NCBI RefSeq assembly: GCF_003012735.1
Contig: NZ_PXYI01000004.1
Coordinates: 372,001 to 436,000 of the forward strand
DNA: 64,000 nt
Origin: Allosphingosinicella deserti
GTDB taxonomy: Bacteria; Pseudomonadota; Alphaproteobacteria; Sphingomonadales; Sphingomonadaceae
Reading direction: 5' to 3'
How positions within the stretch are numbered: the first letter of the stretch is position 1; each line of letters starts with the position of its first letter. Shown one piece after another: positions 35,969 through 45,157 of this stretch. The notes under the pieces were generated by a model that was not told the DNA's origin, ran no database searches, and saw nothing but the letters and a program-made list of their open reading frames with translations. The translations under genes were made by a program, and so were the position numbers.

Positions 35969-37687
35969 GTGGCGCAGGCGGAGAAGAAACTCGGGGGCCT
36001 CAAGCTCCTAGGCGCCGCGCTGCGGAACAGGAAAACCGCGATCATGCTGGTCTTCGGCTTCTCGGCGGGGCTGCCCTTCTCCTTGCTCGTCGGGACGCTG
36101 AACGCGTGGATGGGCGAAGCGAAGATCGATCTTGCCACGATCGGCATCATCTCGTGGATTGGCCTCGCCTACGCCTTCAAGTTCCTGTGGTCGCCGCTCG
36201 TCGACCGGACGCGGCTGCCGGTGCTCGGTCGTCTCGGTCGCAGGCGCGGCTGGCTGATCGTCTGCCAACTCGTCCTGGCCCTGACCTTCCTGTCGCTGTC
36301 GATGACCGACCCGGCGCTTGCGATCGGCACGTTCGCGATGGTGGCGGTAATCGGGGCGTTCGCGTCAGCGACTCAGGACGTGGTGATCGACGCCTGGCGG
36401 ATCGACGTCGCCGACGAGACGGCGACGGTCGAGATTCTCTCCTCCATCTATCAGATGGGCTTTCGGATCGCGGCGCTCGTCGGCGGCGCTCTGGCCCTCG
36501 TCCTTTCGGCGCGGATCAGCTGGCCGGCGGTCTATATGGTCATGGGCATCGTCATGGCCGCGACGGTGATAGCCACCCTATTCGCGCCGGATACGGCGAG
36601 GCCCGCCGAGGAACTCGGCTTTCGCGAGCTGCGCGAGCCGGGCGCTGTCCATCCCAAGCTGCGCGCCCTCGGCCTTGCAGTGGTCGGGCTAGGCTGGGCC
36701 TGGGCCATCGTCACAATCGCAAATTTCATGATGCGGATCCTCTCCGTTCAGCCGGGGGATCCAAACCCGCCCAAAGCGAGCGAGTTTACCGCCTCGACGG
36801 GGCCCTGGATCATAGCCGCCACTGTGTTTCTGCCGGCGCTGGTCGCGACCTATTTCAACTGGCTGCGCACAAACGGGCGCAACGTTCTCGCCGAGGCCGT
36901 GCCGGCGACGAGCGGCACGCAGCGCGCGGCGGATCATGCTTATTCGGCGCTGCTCCTGCCGCTCGCCGACCTCGTCCAACGCCTGCGCTGGGGCGTGATC
37001 ATCGCCCTAGGGATCATCCTTACCTACCGTCTGACCGATTCGATCTGGGGCCCGTTCGCCTTCCCATTCTATCTCACGGAGCTTCAGTACAGCGCCGACG
37101 AGGTCGCGTTCGCTTCCAAGGTGTTCGGCGTCTTCATGACCATTGCCGGCATCGCGATCGGCGGCGTTCTGTTCGTGACGCTCGGACGGTACCCGACCCT
37201 CATCCTGGGCGCGATGGTCGCCGCTGCGACCAACCTGCTCTACGCCGACCTTGCGGCCGGGGCGCACTATATCGACGCCTTCGCCAACACCTTCGGCCTC
37301 AGCGCGATGGGCGTCGATCCCCGTATGGTACGGCTGATGGTCGCGATCTCGGGCGAGAACATTGCCGGCGGACTCGCTGGCGCGGCCTATGTCGCCTACC
37401 TCTCGTCCATCGCCAGCAAGGACTACAGCGCGGTACAATATGCGCTTCTTTCATCGCTGACGCTGCTCGTCGGCTCGCTCGGTCGCGGAGCGCTCGGCGA
37501 GATGATCGAGACGGACGGTTATGTCGCGGTCTTCCATTTGACGGCGGCGCTCGGCGGTATCGCGGTGGTCTTCTGCGTTCTCGAGTGGATCCGCGCGAGC
37601 TGGCAGAACCGGCGCGGGACGACGGCGCCGGAGCTGATGCCGACGAGCGATGCCGCGCGCGTCACCGAGGGTGACACGGCGGCTTGA
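35969..37687 (+). CDS. ampG: AmpG-like MFS permease (muropeptide uptake)
   Basis: A 572-residue MFS protein with about 14 membrane segments. The N-terminal blocks FGFSAGLPFSLLVGTLNAW and YAFKFLWSPLVDR are the AmpG signature, and TQDVVIDAWRID follows. AmpG carries anhydromuropeptides into the cytoplasm for recycling and beta-lactamase induction. The start is a GTG at 35969 with GGAA upstream. Confidence 0.92.
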   Translation: MAQAEKKLGGLKLLGAALRNRKTAIMLVFGFSAGLPFSLLVGTLNAWMGEAKIDLATIGIISWIGLAYAFKFLWSPLVDRTRLPVLGRLGRRRGWLIVCQLVLALTFLSLSMTDPALAIGTFAMVAVIGAFASATQDVVIDAWRIDVADETATVEILSSIYQMGFRIAALVGGALALVLSARISWPAVYMVMGIVMAATVIATLFAPDTARPAEELGFRELREPGAVHPKLRALGLAVVGLGWAWAIVTIANFMMRILSVQPGDPNPPKASEFTASTGPWIIAATVFLPALVATYFNWLRTNGRNVLAEAVPATSGTQRAADHAYSALLLPLADLVQRLRWGVIIALGIILTYRLTDSIWGPFAFPFYLTELQYSADEVAFASKVFGVFMTIAGIAIGGVLFVTLGRYPTLILGAMVAAATNLLYADLAAGAHYIDAFANTFGLSAMGVDPRMVRLMVAISGENIAGGLAGAAYVAYLSSIASKDYSAVQYALLSSLTLLVGSLGRGALGEMIETDGYVAVFHLTAALGGIAVVFCVLEWIRASWQNRRGTTAPELMPTSDAARVTEGDTAA

Positions 37688-37771
37688 GGGGTACGAAGGC
37701 TCTATGCCTATGTCGTCACCGCATCGGCCGGGGCAGCCGCAATTTAAGACATCAATCGTAGGGGGGATATC

Positions 37772-38518
37772 ATGCATCTGATCGGCCTGTCGCTGCTGCT
37801 GCAGATTGCGTGCGCGGTGCATTGCGTGCGCAACCATCGAAACGGCGCGTGGCTGATGGTGATCCTGTTCTTCTCGGTGCTTGGCTGCGCGGCCTATGCC
37901 TGGTTCGAGATCCTCCCCGCGTATATGGGCCGGCGCGAGGTGCGGGCGGTGAAGGCGGCGGCGAGCCGCAAGCTCGATCCGGAACGGGATATTCGCAGGG
38001 CCCGCGAAGCGCTGGAGGTTGCCGACACCGCAGCGAACCGCACCAATCTCGGTGACGCGCTCGCCGATGCGGGACAATGGGACGAAGCCGCGATCCATTA
38101 CACCCAGGCGCTGGCGAAGAGCGCGGGGGATCGCGCCTCGAAGGTCAAGCTCGCTCGCGCCGAGCTCGAATCGGGCGATCCGGCCGGTGCGCGCGCACTG
38201 CTCGAGGGCCTGGCGCCGTCAGGGTCGCCGAGCGAGAATGATCGTACTGCTCTGCTGCTCGCGCGCTGCCTCGATGATCTCGGCGACACGGACGCCGCAC
38301 TGGCGCTGTACCGGGATGTCGGCGAACGGATGGCCGGTGCCGAGGCGCAGTGCCGGCACGCCGCTTTGCTGATCCGGCTCGGCCGCCGGCACGAAGCGCT
38401 GCCGCTGCTCGAAGAGACGGAACGGCGAGCGAAGCGGCTCGACCGCTTCGAGCGCGGCCGCGACGCCGAGATGTACGATTGGGCCGCGCGAACCCTCGCC
38501 GAGATCAGATCCGCTTAA
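37772..38518 (+). CDS. TPR-repeat membrane protein
   Basis: A 248-residue protein with two N-terminal hydrophobic segments (about residues 1-17 and 28-52) and several tetratricopeptide-like repeats (for example NLGDALADAGQWDEAAIHYT). It looks like a membrane-anchored scaffold; no partner is indicated. Its stop overlaps the convergent folC stop. Confidence 0.75.
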   Translation: MHLIGLSLLLQIACAVHCVRNHRNGAWLMVILFFSVLGCAAYAWFEILPAYMGRREVRAVKAAASRKLDPERDIRRAREALEVADTAANRTNLGDALADAGQWDEAAIHYTQALAKSAGDRASKVKLARAELESGDPAGARALLEGLAPSGSPSENDRTALLLARCLDDLGDTDAALALYRDVGERMAGAEAQCRHAALLIRLGRRHEALPLLEETERRAKRLDRFERGRDAEMYDWAARTLAEIRSA

Positions 38519-39852
38519 ACAGGCCGCTGTTCGTTGCGGCGGAGAATGTCGCCGGCGAGGTAGAGCGAGCCCATGATCAGCACGATCGGCGGCTGGGTGC
38601 GATCGGCATGGCGGCCGATCCATGTCAGCGCCTTTTCGACGTCGGTCGCGGCGACCGCGCTGATCCCCGCCGCGCGGGCGGCGAGGACGAGATCGGCCGG
38701 CGCATGATGGTCGTGCCCCGGCACAGGGATGGCGTGAAGGGTCATCGAGCGGTTGGCGAACGGCTTCAGCACGCCCGCCGCATCTTTGTTGGCAAGCAGC
38801 CCGAACACAACGTGGAATGGGCGGTCGCTCGGCACATGGCCGCGGAAGAAATCGGCGACTGCCCGCGCCGCCGCCGGATTGTGGCCGCCGTCCAGCCACA
38901 ACTCGGCGCCCTTGGGGAGCAGAGCATGGAGTGGGCCCTCGCCGAGCCGGTGCAGCCGCGCCGGCCAGTCCGCCCAGCCCATTGCGGCGCGGAGGGCGGA
39001 GTCGCGCACCGGAACGGCGTCCTGGTGGCGCAGCATGGCGACGGCGAGACCGGCATTGGCCGCCTGATGCGCGCCGGCAAGGCGGGGCAGAGGAAGGTCG
39101 AGCTTGCCGTCCTCGTCACGATAGTGGAGGCGCTGGCGGTAGACGGCGGCATCCCAGGAATCGCCGCGCGGCAGCCACCGCGCGCCCGCTGCACCGGCGG
39201 CTTGCGCAATTCGCTCGGCGAGCGGATCGGGATAATGGAGGGTGACGAGCGGCACGCCCGGCTTGGCGATGCCTGCCTTCTCCGCCGCGATGTCCTCGAT
39301 GCGACTGCCGAGGAAGGCCTGATGATCGATCCCCAATTGGGCAATGCCGCACACCGCGGGCGCCGGAACGACGTTGGTCGCATCGAGCCGGCCGCCAAGC
39401 CCGACCTCGACGATGCAGGCGTCGGCCGGTTCGCGCGCGAAGGCGAGGAAAGCGGCCGCCGTTGTCACTTCGAAAAAGCTCGCGCCGATGTCGGCACCCG
39501 AGTCGAGCACCTCCTCCAGGAGCGCGGCCAGTAGCGCATCGTCGATGAGGCTGCCGGCGATGCGGATCCGCTCGTTGAAGCGGACGAGGTGGGGACTGGT
39601 ATAGACATGGGCGCTGAGCCCCGAAGCCTCGATCGCTGCGCGAAGGAAGGCGCAGGTCGAGCCCTTGCCGTTGGTCCCGGCGACATGAAAGACCGGCGGC
39701 AGCTTCCGCTCGGGGTTGCCAACGCGAGCGAGCAGGGCCGAGATGCGCTCGAGGCCAAGGATGTCGGCGCCCGGCGACAGGGTGGCGAGACGATCGAGCT
39801 GGCGCTGAACCGCCGGATCGTCGGAGACGGCGCGATCGGCCATCAGCTGCAC
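38515..39852 (-). CDS. folC: Bifunctional folylpolyglutamate / dihydrofolate synthase
   Basis: A 445-residue Mur-ligase family enzyme that adds glutamate to folates. The P-loop is HVAGTNGKGSTCAFL, followed by YTSPHLVRFNERI and VGLGGRLDATN, and the C-terminal domain has LDGGHNPAAAR. It follows accD on the same strand, with a repeat-filled 124-base gap; the accD-folC order is widely conserved. Confidence 0.95.
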   Translation of the reverse strand: MQLMADRAVSDDPAVQRQLDRLATLSPGADILGLERISALLARVGNPERKLPPVFHVAGTNGKGSTCAFLRAAIEASGLSAHVYTSPHLVRFNERIRIAGSLIDDALLAALLEEVLDSGADIGASFFEVTTAAAFLAFAREPADACIVEVGLGGRLDATNVVPAPAVCGIAQLGIDHQAFLGSRIEDIAAEKAGIAKPGVPLVTLHYPDPLAERIAQAAGAAGARWLPRGDSWDAAVYRQRLHYRDEDGKLDLPLPRLAGAHQAANAGLAVAMLRHQDAVPVRDSALRAAMGWADWPARLHRLGEGPLHALLPKGAELWLDGGHNPAAARAVADFFRGHVPSDRPFHVVFGLLANKDAAGVLKPFANRSMTLHAIPVPGHDHHAPADLVLAARAAGISAVAATDVEKALTWIGRHADRTQPPIVLIMGSLYLAGDILRRNEQRPV

Positions 39853-39855
39853 TTT

Positions 39856-39970
39856 CCCCTCGCCCGTTCAGGGGAGGGGCGTGGGGAGAGGGAGAGTCGG
39901 AAGGCGCTGACTCGGCGGATCGTCGCCCGGCTCTGCCCCGCCCCCGACCCCTCCCCTGAAAGGGAGGGGG
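39856..39970. repeat. Inverted pair of GC-rich palindromes between folC and accD
   Basis: A copy near 39856-39900 (CCCCTCGCCCGTTCA, then GGGGAGGGGC and a GGGGAGAGGG tail) and an inverted copy at 39948-39970 (CCCCTCCCCTGAAAGGGAGGGG core) enclose about 50 bases. The inner bases next to the first copy (GAGTCGGAAGGCGC, then GGATCG) match the 3' end of the DUF559 gene, so this too looks like an internally deleted DUF559 unit. Confidence 0.7.
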
Positions 39971-39976
39971 AATGGC

Positions 39977-40828
39977 TCACGCCGCTTCTCTCCGGGGGAC
40001 GAGATAGTCGATCAGGCGGGCGAGGGTGGATCTCAGATCCTTCCGGTGGACAACCATGTCGATCATGCCGTGGGCGAGCAGATATTCTGCGCGCTGGAAG
40101 CCTTCGGGCAGTTTCTCGCGGATCGTCGATTCGATCACCCGCTGGCCGGCGAAGCCGATCAGCGCGCCCGGCTCTGCGATCTGAACGTCGCCGAGCATCG
40201 CGTAGGAGGCGGTGACTCCGCCCGTGGTCGGATCGGTGAGCACGACGATATAGGGCAGGCCGGCCTCGCGCAGCTCGGCGATGGCCACCGTCGTCTTGGG
40301 CATCTGCATCAGCGAGAGGATGCCCTCCTGCATGCGGGCGCCGCCGGCCGCGGTGAAGATGATGTACGGGGCGTGATCTCGGATTGCGGCACGCACGCCT
40401 TCGACGAAGGCGGCGCCGACGGCGAGGCCCATCGATCCGCCCATGAAGGCGAAATCCTGCACGCCGATGACGGCGCGCTTGCCGTCGACCGTGCCGCGGG
40501 CATTTTGCAGCGCATCGCTCTCGCCGGTGGCCTGGCGCGCCGCCTTGATGCGGTCCTGGTAGCGTTTGGAATCGCGAAACTTCAGCGGATCTTCGCGAAC
40601 CTGCGGCGAAGGCAGGACGCTGTAGCCGGGATCGAACAGGCGATCGAAGCGCGCCCTAGGCCCGATGCGGCCGTGATGGTCACAGCGCGGGCACACCGAA
40701 TCATTGTCTTCCCACTCCTTGGTGAAGACCATGGCGTTGCACTGGCGGCATTTGTGCCAGAGATTTTCCGCCGTCTCCCGCTTGGGGAGGAAGGGGATGC
40801 TGTTGCGGACGCGGTTCAGCCAGCTCAT
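39977..40828 (-). CDS. accD: Acetyl-CoA carboxylase carboxyltransferase subunit beta
   Basis: A 283-residue subunit of the first enzyme of fatty-acid synthesis. A CxxC...CxxC zinc ribbon (CRQCNAM, then CPRCDHHGR) is followed by the crotonase-like core with [17 protein letters not shown] and [20 protein letters not shown] lies 11 bases before the ATG. Confidence 0.97.
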   Translation of the reverse strand: MSWLNRVRNSIPFLPKRETAENLWHKCRQCNAMVFTKEWEDNDSVCPRCDHHGRIGPRARFDRLFDPGYSVLPSPQVREDPLKFRDSKRYQDRIKAARQATGESDALQNARGTVDGKRAVIGVQDFAFMGGSMGLAVGAAFVEGVRAAIRDHAPYIIFTAAGGARMQEGILSLMQMPKTTVAIAELREAGLPYIVVLTDPTTGGVTASYAMLGDVQIAEPGALIGFAGQRVIESTIREKLPEGFQRAEYLLAHGMIDMVVHRKDLRSTLARLIDYLVPRREAA

Positions 40829-40955
40829 CGTGAAATGTCTCCTGAGAGCCTCGCATCGGCGGCGCGGGACGCGCGCCGGGCCGACGGGATTCGGGCTCTT
40901 GTGCTTGGACGGCGGATAGGACCGGTGGAGGAGCCTTGTCTACCGTCCGCCGGTT

Positions 40956-41630
40956 TCAGAGCGTCGCCTCGATCGCGCGGGCGGCGACGTCGGGATCCTT
41001 CGCCTGGGTAATTGGACGGCCGATGACCAGGATGCTGGCCCCCGCGTCGAGCGCGGCACGCGGGGTGATCACCCGTTTCTGATCACCGGCATGGGCGTCG
41101 GCGGGGCGGACTCCCGGCACAACGAAGAAGCCTTCGGGCCACAATTTGCGCGCCGCCGCGACTTCGTTGCCGGAGCAGACGACTCCGTCAAGCCCGGCGT
41201 CACGGGCGAGCGCGGTCAGACGCTCGACCTGCTCGTGCGGCTCGGACGGCACGCCGGCCGCCTGGAGATCGCCGCGATCGAGGCTGGTCAGCACCGTCAC
41301 TGCGACGACCTTGGTGCCGGTCGGGGCGGCGGCCTTGGCATCCTCCAGCATCGCCCGTCCGCCGGCGGCATGGACGGTCAGCACTGCGGGCTCGAGCGGG
41401 CGCAGTGCCTGCACGGCCTTGCCGACCGTGTTGGGAATGTCGTGCAGCTTGAGATCGAGGAAGATCGGAAGACCGAGATCGGCCATTTCGCGAATGCCCT
41501 GACGGCCATTGGCGCAAAAGAATTCGAGGCCGAGCTTCAGGCCGCCGACATGGTTGCGCACCCGTGCCGCGACGGCCTTCGCGCGCTCCAGATCGGGCGT
41601 GTCGATGGCGACGAAGATCGGGCTCCTCAT
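40956..41630 (-). CDS. pyrF: Orotidine 5'-phosphate decarboxylase
   Basis: A 224-residue enzyme of pyrimidine synthesis. The catalytic block is DLKLHDIPNTVGKA and the phosphate loop VVPGVRP is present. The ATG overlaps the lapA stop (ATGA). In many sphingomonads trpF, trpB and trpA stand between pyrF and accD; here only 127 non-coding bases do. Confidence 0.95.
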   Translation of the reverse strand: MRSPIFVAIDTPDLERAKAVAARVRNHVGGLKLGLEFFCANGRQGIREMADLGLPIFLDLKLHDIPNTVGKAVQALRPLEPAVLTVHAAGGRAMLEDAKAAAPTGTKVVAVTVLTSLDRGDLQAAGVPSEPHEQVERLTALARDAGLDGVVCSGNEVAAARKLWPEGFFVVPGVRPADAHAGDQKRVITPRAALDAGASILVIGRPITQAKDPDVAARAIEATL

Positions 41631-41977
41631 GACGTCGGCCAGACCTTACTGTCGGTGGCGACGCGATGCTCGCCATTGTCGACGATCACCGGAGCGGCGG
41701 TCTGCATCGGCGCGGTCGTTGCGGGCACCACCGGCGTGATGCCGGCATTGCGCTCGTGCGGCTCCAACCGGCGGCGAAGCGCCCAAATCCGCGCGCGATA
41801 GATCAGCATCGTCGGCAGGAAGCCGAGCAGGAAGAAGCCGAGCATCAACACCGGCAGCTTCACGTCGGCGACGAGACCGCCCCACAGGCGCAGCTCGACG
41901 TTCAGCCAGTTCGCCTTGGCGAACAGCACGGCGATCACCGCCAGAACCACCCAGAACAGGGTCTTGAGGAATTGCAT
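41627..41977 (-). CDS. lapA: LapA-domain (DUF1049) membrane protein
   Basis: A 116-residue protein with two membrane helices (about residues 4-21 and 42-62) and a cytoplasmic tail, matching LapA/DUF1049, a lipopolysaccharide-assembly-linked family. GGGAGG precedes the ATG. It is the first gene of lapA-pyrF. Confidence 0.85.
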   Translation of the reverse strand: MQFLKTLFWVVLAVIAVLFAKANWLNVELRLWGGLVADVKLPVLMLGFFLLGFLPTMLIYRARIWALRRRLEPHERNAGITPVVPATTAPMQTAAPVIVDNGEHRVATDSKVWPTS

Positions 41978-42066
41978 CCGCTACAGCGCCTCCCGTGCGC
42001 GTCCCGCCCTGCTTATGGCGGCGCGCGGCGGCGTGCAACACTTGGCCATGTTCGCGCCGGTCCGGC

Positions 42067-44352
42067 TCAGCCGATCTCGCGCTCGAGATCGTCAAACAGG
42101 CTGCCGATCGCGCCCAGACGGGGACGCTCCTCGGCGAGGATGGCGCGGAATGCCTGCCGCTTCAGCGATGCGACGGTGCCGACCGGGAGATGGACCCCCT
42201 CCGGCAGCGTCGAAACGACGATGTCGATCAGCCGGTCGGCGCCGTGCAGCCGCCCCCAGAGATAGTCGTTCTCGCGATAGGCGCGGCTGAAGAAGGCGCC
42301 GAAGCTGTTGAACTGGATCCCCTTCAACGTCGCGGCAGCGCCGCCCTCGCGGATCGCAACGGCATCGTCGGGCGAGATCCGGTCGACCTTCACCGGATCG
42401 AATTCGTCCAGCCCCTCGCCCTGCAGCAGAGGCAAAGTGGCGATGTCGTAGAAGGGGAAGCCTAGGTAGGTGAGGATGAGCGAGCGCCGCTCCGCCTTGG
42501 GGAAGAGATCGAGCACCGCGGTCAGGTCCGCATCGGCGTCGTCGTCGATCTGCTTGAGCCCGAGCTCCGCCGCCAGCGCCCCCAGCGCGGCGTCCGGCTC
42601 GGCTTCGACGTCGGGCAGATCGAGATCGTCGACATCGGCGGCATCGGTGTAGCGGCCGATCAGCGCGTAGACCGCCTCGCGGGCCCGGTCCATCGCCTCA
42701 CGCGGCGCAGTTCCTTGCTCCCCGATCTCGCCCAATAAGCGGGCGAGGAAGCGCAGGCGGCGAACACGGAAGCTCTGATCGAAGTTCCGGAAGAAGAGGA
42801 TGACGTCCTCGCGGGCACCGAGGGAGGTCATCGCGTCCGGCGCGTTGAGGCCATGGGTGCGGATCCAGGTCCATAGAGCCTGGCGAATGCGTTCGCGCCG
42901 ACCGCGGTCGCCGTCGCTGCCGAGCAGCAAGGCGGCGACCTCCTCGACCACGGTGCTGAGTTTCAGCTGTCCGTAGGCGACATAGGCGTAACCGGCCTCG
43001 CGCGCCGCCACTGTCTGTGCCCGGGCGCGCCAGCCGGCGAGGCGTTTGGGCGTGGGGCGGAGCAGCAGCAGAGTCGAGCCGAACGCCCGCTCGATCGCCG
43101 CTTCGACCTGTGGCCGCATCGCAGTGACGATTCGCTGCTGCCGGCGGATACGCGCCGAGCGCGCTTCGATCGCCTCGAGATTGTCGCGGATCGGCTGCTC
43201 GCGCGGTATGTCGGAAAGGGCGCCGAACAGCGTCGCAAAGAAGCCCGGCGGATCGCTGTCGCCGGTGGAGCCGAGCCGAACCGACCGCGTGCCCGGCTTC
43301 GGATCGATGTAGACGAAGCGGCGATCGACCTCGCGCCGCGCCGGGCGGTTGCGCAAGGCGCGGATCGCAGGACGGAATGGTGCGTTGGCGAGCACCGAGC
43401 CGTCGATCAGCACCGCAGCCTCGACTTCGCCGATCGCATCGTGGCGGGGGAGGGCGCGGCGAAGAAAGGCGGCACGGCCGGGCCAGGTCCGGCTGCGGGC
43501 TGCCAGCACCTGGTCGAGTTCGCCCACGCGGAACGGCGGGAAAGCGCCCGGGAAGCTCGCCGTGGCCCGTGCCGCGAAGGCGAGCTCCGCCGAATCGCCA
43601 AGGTGGCGGTGGTCGCCGCCGGGATCGGAGAAGGACAATGTGAGGCGATGCTCGCGCTCGACCACCTCGGCCGGCGAATGGAGCCGCAGCCGCTCGGGAT
43701 AGCCGTGGAAGTCGGTGACGGTGACGAACAGATCGAGCGGCTGGTGCGCCGGCAGCAAAGGCGGGCCGGCGGGTGCCGCCGCCATCGCGTCGAAGGCGTC
43801 GAGCAGCAAGGCGGTGAAGCCGGCGCCACCGAAGGGCGGCGCGAACCAGCGGGCGCGGACGAAATTGGCGAGCTTGGCGCGGACCTCGTCACGGTGGCCC
43901 GCTTCCACCGTCTTTTCGACATTGCCGCCACGCCGGGCCGACAGCGCCCAGGCGAACGGCACCGCCGCCGCCTTGGCGATCCGGGAGACGGTGCTGACTT
44001 CGGGATCGAGCAGCCGATCGACATCGGCGGTTTCCAGCCAGAGATCGGTCAGCGGATCGAGCGAACGGCCGGTGGAGATTGCTTCGGCGAGGAAGACCGC
44101 GTTGATGCCTCCGGCACTGGCACCGGCAAGGATGTCGACGAGAATGCGCAGCTCGATCCCGCATTCCTTGGCGATCGTCTGCAAAAGCTTGCGATAAACC
44201 GCCTCGCTGCCGTTGGCCGACGGTGCCGCGCCATGAAAGGCACGGCTGGCACGGGCAAGCCGCCAGACCTCCTTGGTGATCCCATGCATGTAAACGGCGA
44301 GGCTGATTCCCCCGTAGCAGATCAGCGCGAGCCGTAATTCCTTCTCCTGCAC
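42067..44352 (-). CDS. Patatin-like phospholipase (large, DUF3376-type)
   Basis: A 761-residue protein with an N-terminal patatin domain: oxyanion loop CYGGISLAVYMHG, nucleophile GASAG (S79) and catalytic Asp in LIDGSVLANAPF. A long helical C-terminal region continues to the end, as in the large patatin-like proteins of actinobacteria and proteobacteria. It is expected to be a lipid acyl hydrolase; no signal peptide is seen. Confidence 0.88.
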   Translation of the reverse strand: MQEKELRLALICYGGISLAVYMHGITKEVWRLARASRAFHGAAPSANGSEAVYRKLLQTIAKECGIELRILVDILAGASAGGINAVFLAEAISTGRSLDPLTDLWLETADVDRLLDPEVSTVSRIAKAAAVPFAWALSARRGGNVEKTVEAGHRDEVRAKLANFVRARWFAPPFGGAGFTALLLDAFDAMAAAPAGPPLLPAHQPLDLFVTVTDFHGYPERLRLHSPAEVVEREHRLTLSFSDPGGDHRHLGDSAELAFAARATASFPGAFPPFRVGELDQVLAARSRTWPGRAAFLRRALPRHDAIGEVEAAVLIDGSVLANAPFRPAIRALRNRPARREVDRRFVYIDPKPGTRSVRLGSTGDSDPPGFFATLFGALSDIPREQPIRDNLEAIEARSARIRRQQRIVTAMRPQVEAAIERAFGSTLLLLRPTPKRLAGWRARAQTVAAREAGYAYVAYGQLKLSTVVEEVAALLLGSDGDRGRRERIRQALWTWIRTHGLNAPDAMTSLGAREDVILFFRNFDQSFRVRRLRFLARLLGEIGEQGTAPREAMDRAREAVYALIGRYTDAADVDDLDLPDVEAEPDAALGALAAELGLKQIDDDADADLTAVLDLFPKAERRSLILTYLGFPFYDIATLPLLQGEGLDEFDPVKVDRISPDDAVAIREGGAAATLKGIQFNSFGAFFSRAYRENDYLWGRLHGADRLIDIVVSTLPEGVHLPVGTVASLKRQAFRAILAEERPRLGAIGSLFDDLEREIG

Positions 44353-44505
44353 CCGTGAAACGTGGCAGGCGCACGACGAGTTGTCGAGGATGAACGGAAC
44401 ACAAACCGTTCATCCCGGAATCGGTTCACGTCGCCGTAACGACCGAGACTCGTTTAGAAACGCAGGTTAGCCCGTGCCCATCGTCAACAGCCGAGGGGTT
44501 CGTAC

Positions 44506-45006
44506 ATGCTTTCTTCGATGCGCAAAGGCGCCACGACCGCCGCCGTGACCGCAGTCCTTGCAGGCCTTCTGGCCACCGGACCGAGCCACGCCGTAGCAGC
44601 CGACGCCAGCCGCATCGATGCCGTCGCGACCACCATCGCGACCTTGGAAACAGAACCCGCAACCGCCACCCCGGTTCCCTCTGAGGACGAGATCCTGGAG
44701 CAGTTTGAAGCGATCGGCGGCGGCGAAGCGAGCTATTACGGCAAGGAACTGGCCGGCAACCGCACCGCAAGCGGCGAACGCTTCAATCCCGGCGCTCTGA
44801 CCGCTGCCCACCGCACGCTGCCGCTCGGCACCAAGCTGCGAGTCACCAACAAGGCCAACGGAAAGTCGGTGATCGTCCGCATCAACGACCGCGGTCCCTT
44901 TCTGAAGCGCCGCGTGATTGACGTCTCGCTGGCCGCGGCGCGCGAAATCGCGATGATCGGTGCCGGCAAGGCGCAGGTCAGCCTGGAAATTGTCCGCAAC
45001 GCCTGA
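44506..45006 (+). CDS. rlpA: RlpA-like septal ring protein (double-psi beta barrel)
   Basis: A 166-residue exported protein with a signal peptide (residues 1-31, ending AVAA) and a double-psi beta-barrel domain from about residue 78 with ASYYGKELAGNRTASGE and KSVIVRINDRGPF. The catalytic-type Asp of RlpA lytic transglycosylases (NDRGP) is present. It lacks a lipobox and the SPOR domain of long RlpA proteins, so enzyme activity is uncertain. Confidence 0.88.
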   Translation: MLSSMRKGATTAAVTAVLAGLLATGPSHAVAADASRIDAVATTIATLETEPATATPVPSEDEILEQFEAIGGGEASYYGKELAGNRTASGERFNPGALTAAHRTLPLGTKLRVTNKANGKSVIVRINDRGPFLKRRVIDVSLAAAREIAMIGAGKAQVSLEIVRNA

Positions 45007-45157
45007 TCGGTTCTGACGCCGCGCACTTCCCGTTCGCCGTTCCCAGTCTTGGCCGATCTTGCTGAAATCTTTGCAGTGCGTGGCGCTGCACCTTTCCAAC
45101 CGCCGGTCCGCTAGCTAAGCCAAGTCCCATCCAAATTCGGGTGGGGAAAATCCCAAT

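Noticed and set aside
35956-37674. A second long plus-strand open frame overlapping ampG
   Set aside because: It is an out-of-frame shadow with Arg/Gly-rich content; the AmpG frame has clear membrane segments and family motifs.
45050-45064. TTGGCC...TTGCTG before the M13 gene as a sigma-54 promoter
   Set aside because: Only 8 bases separate GG and GC; the element needs 10.
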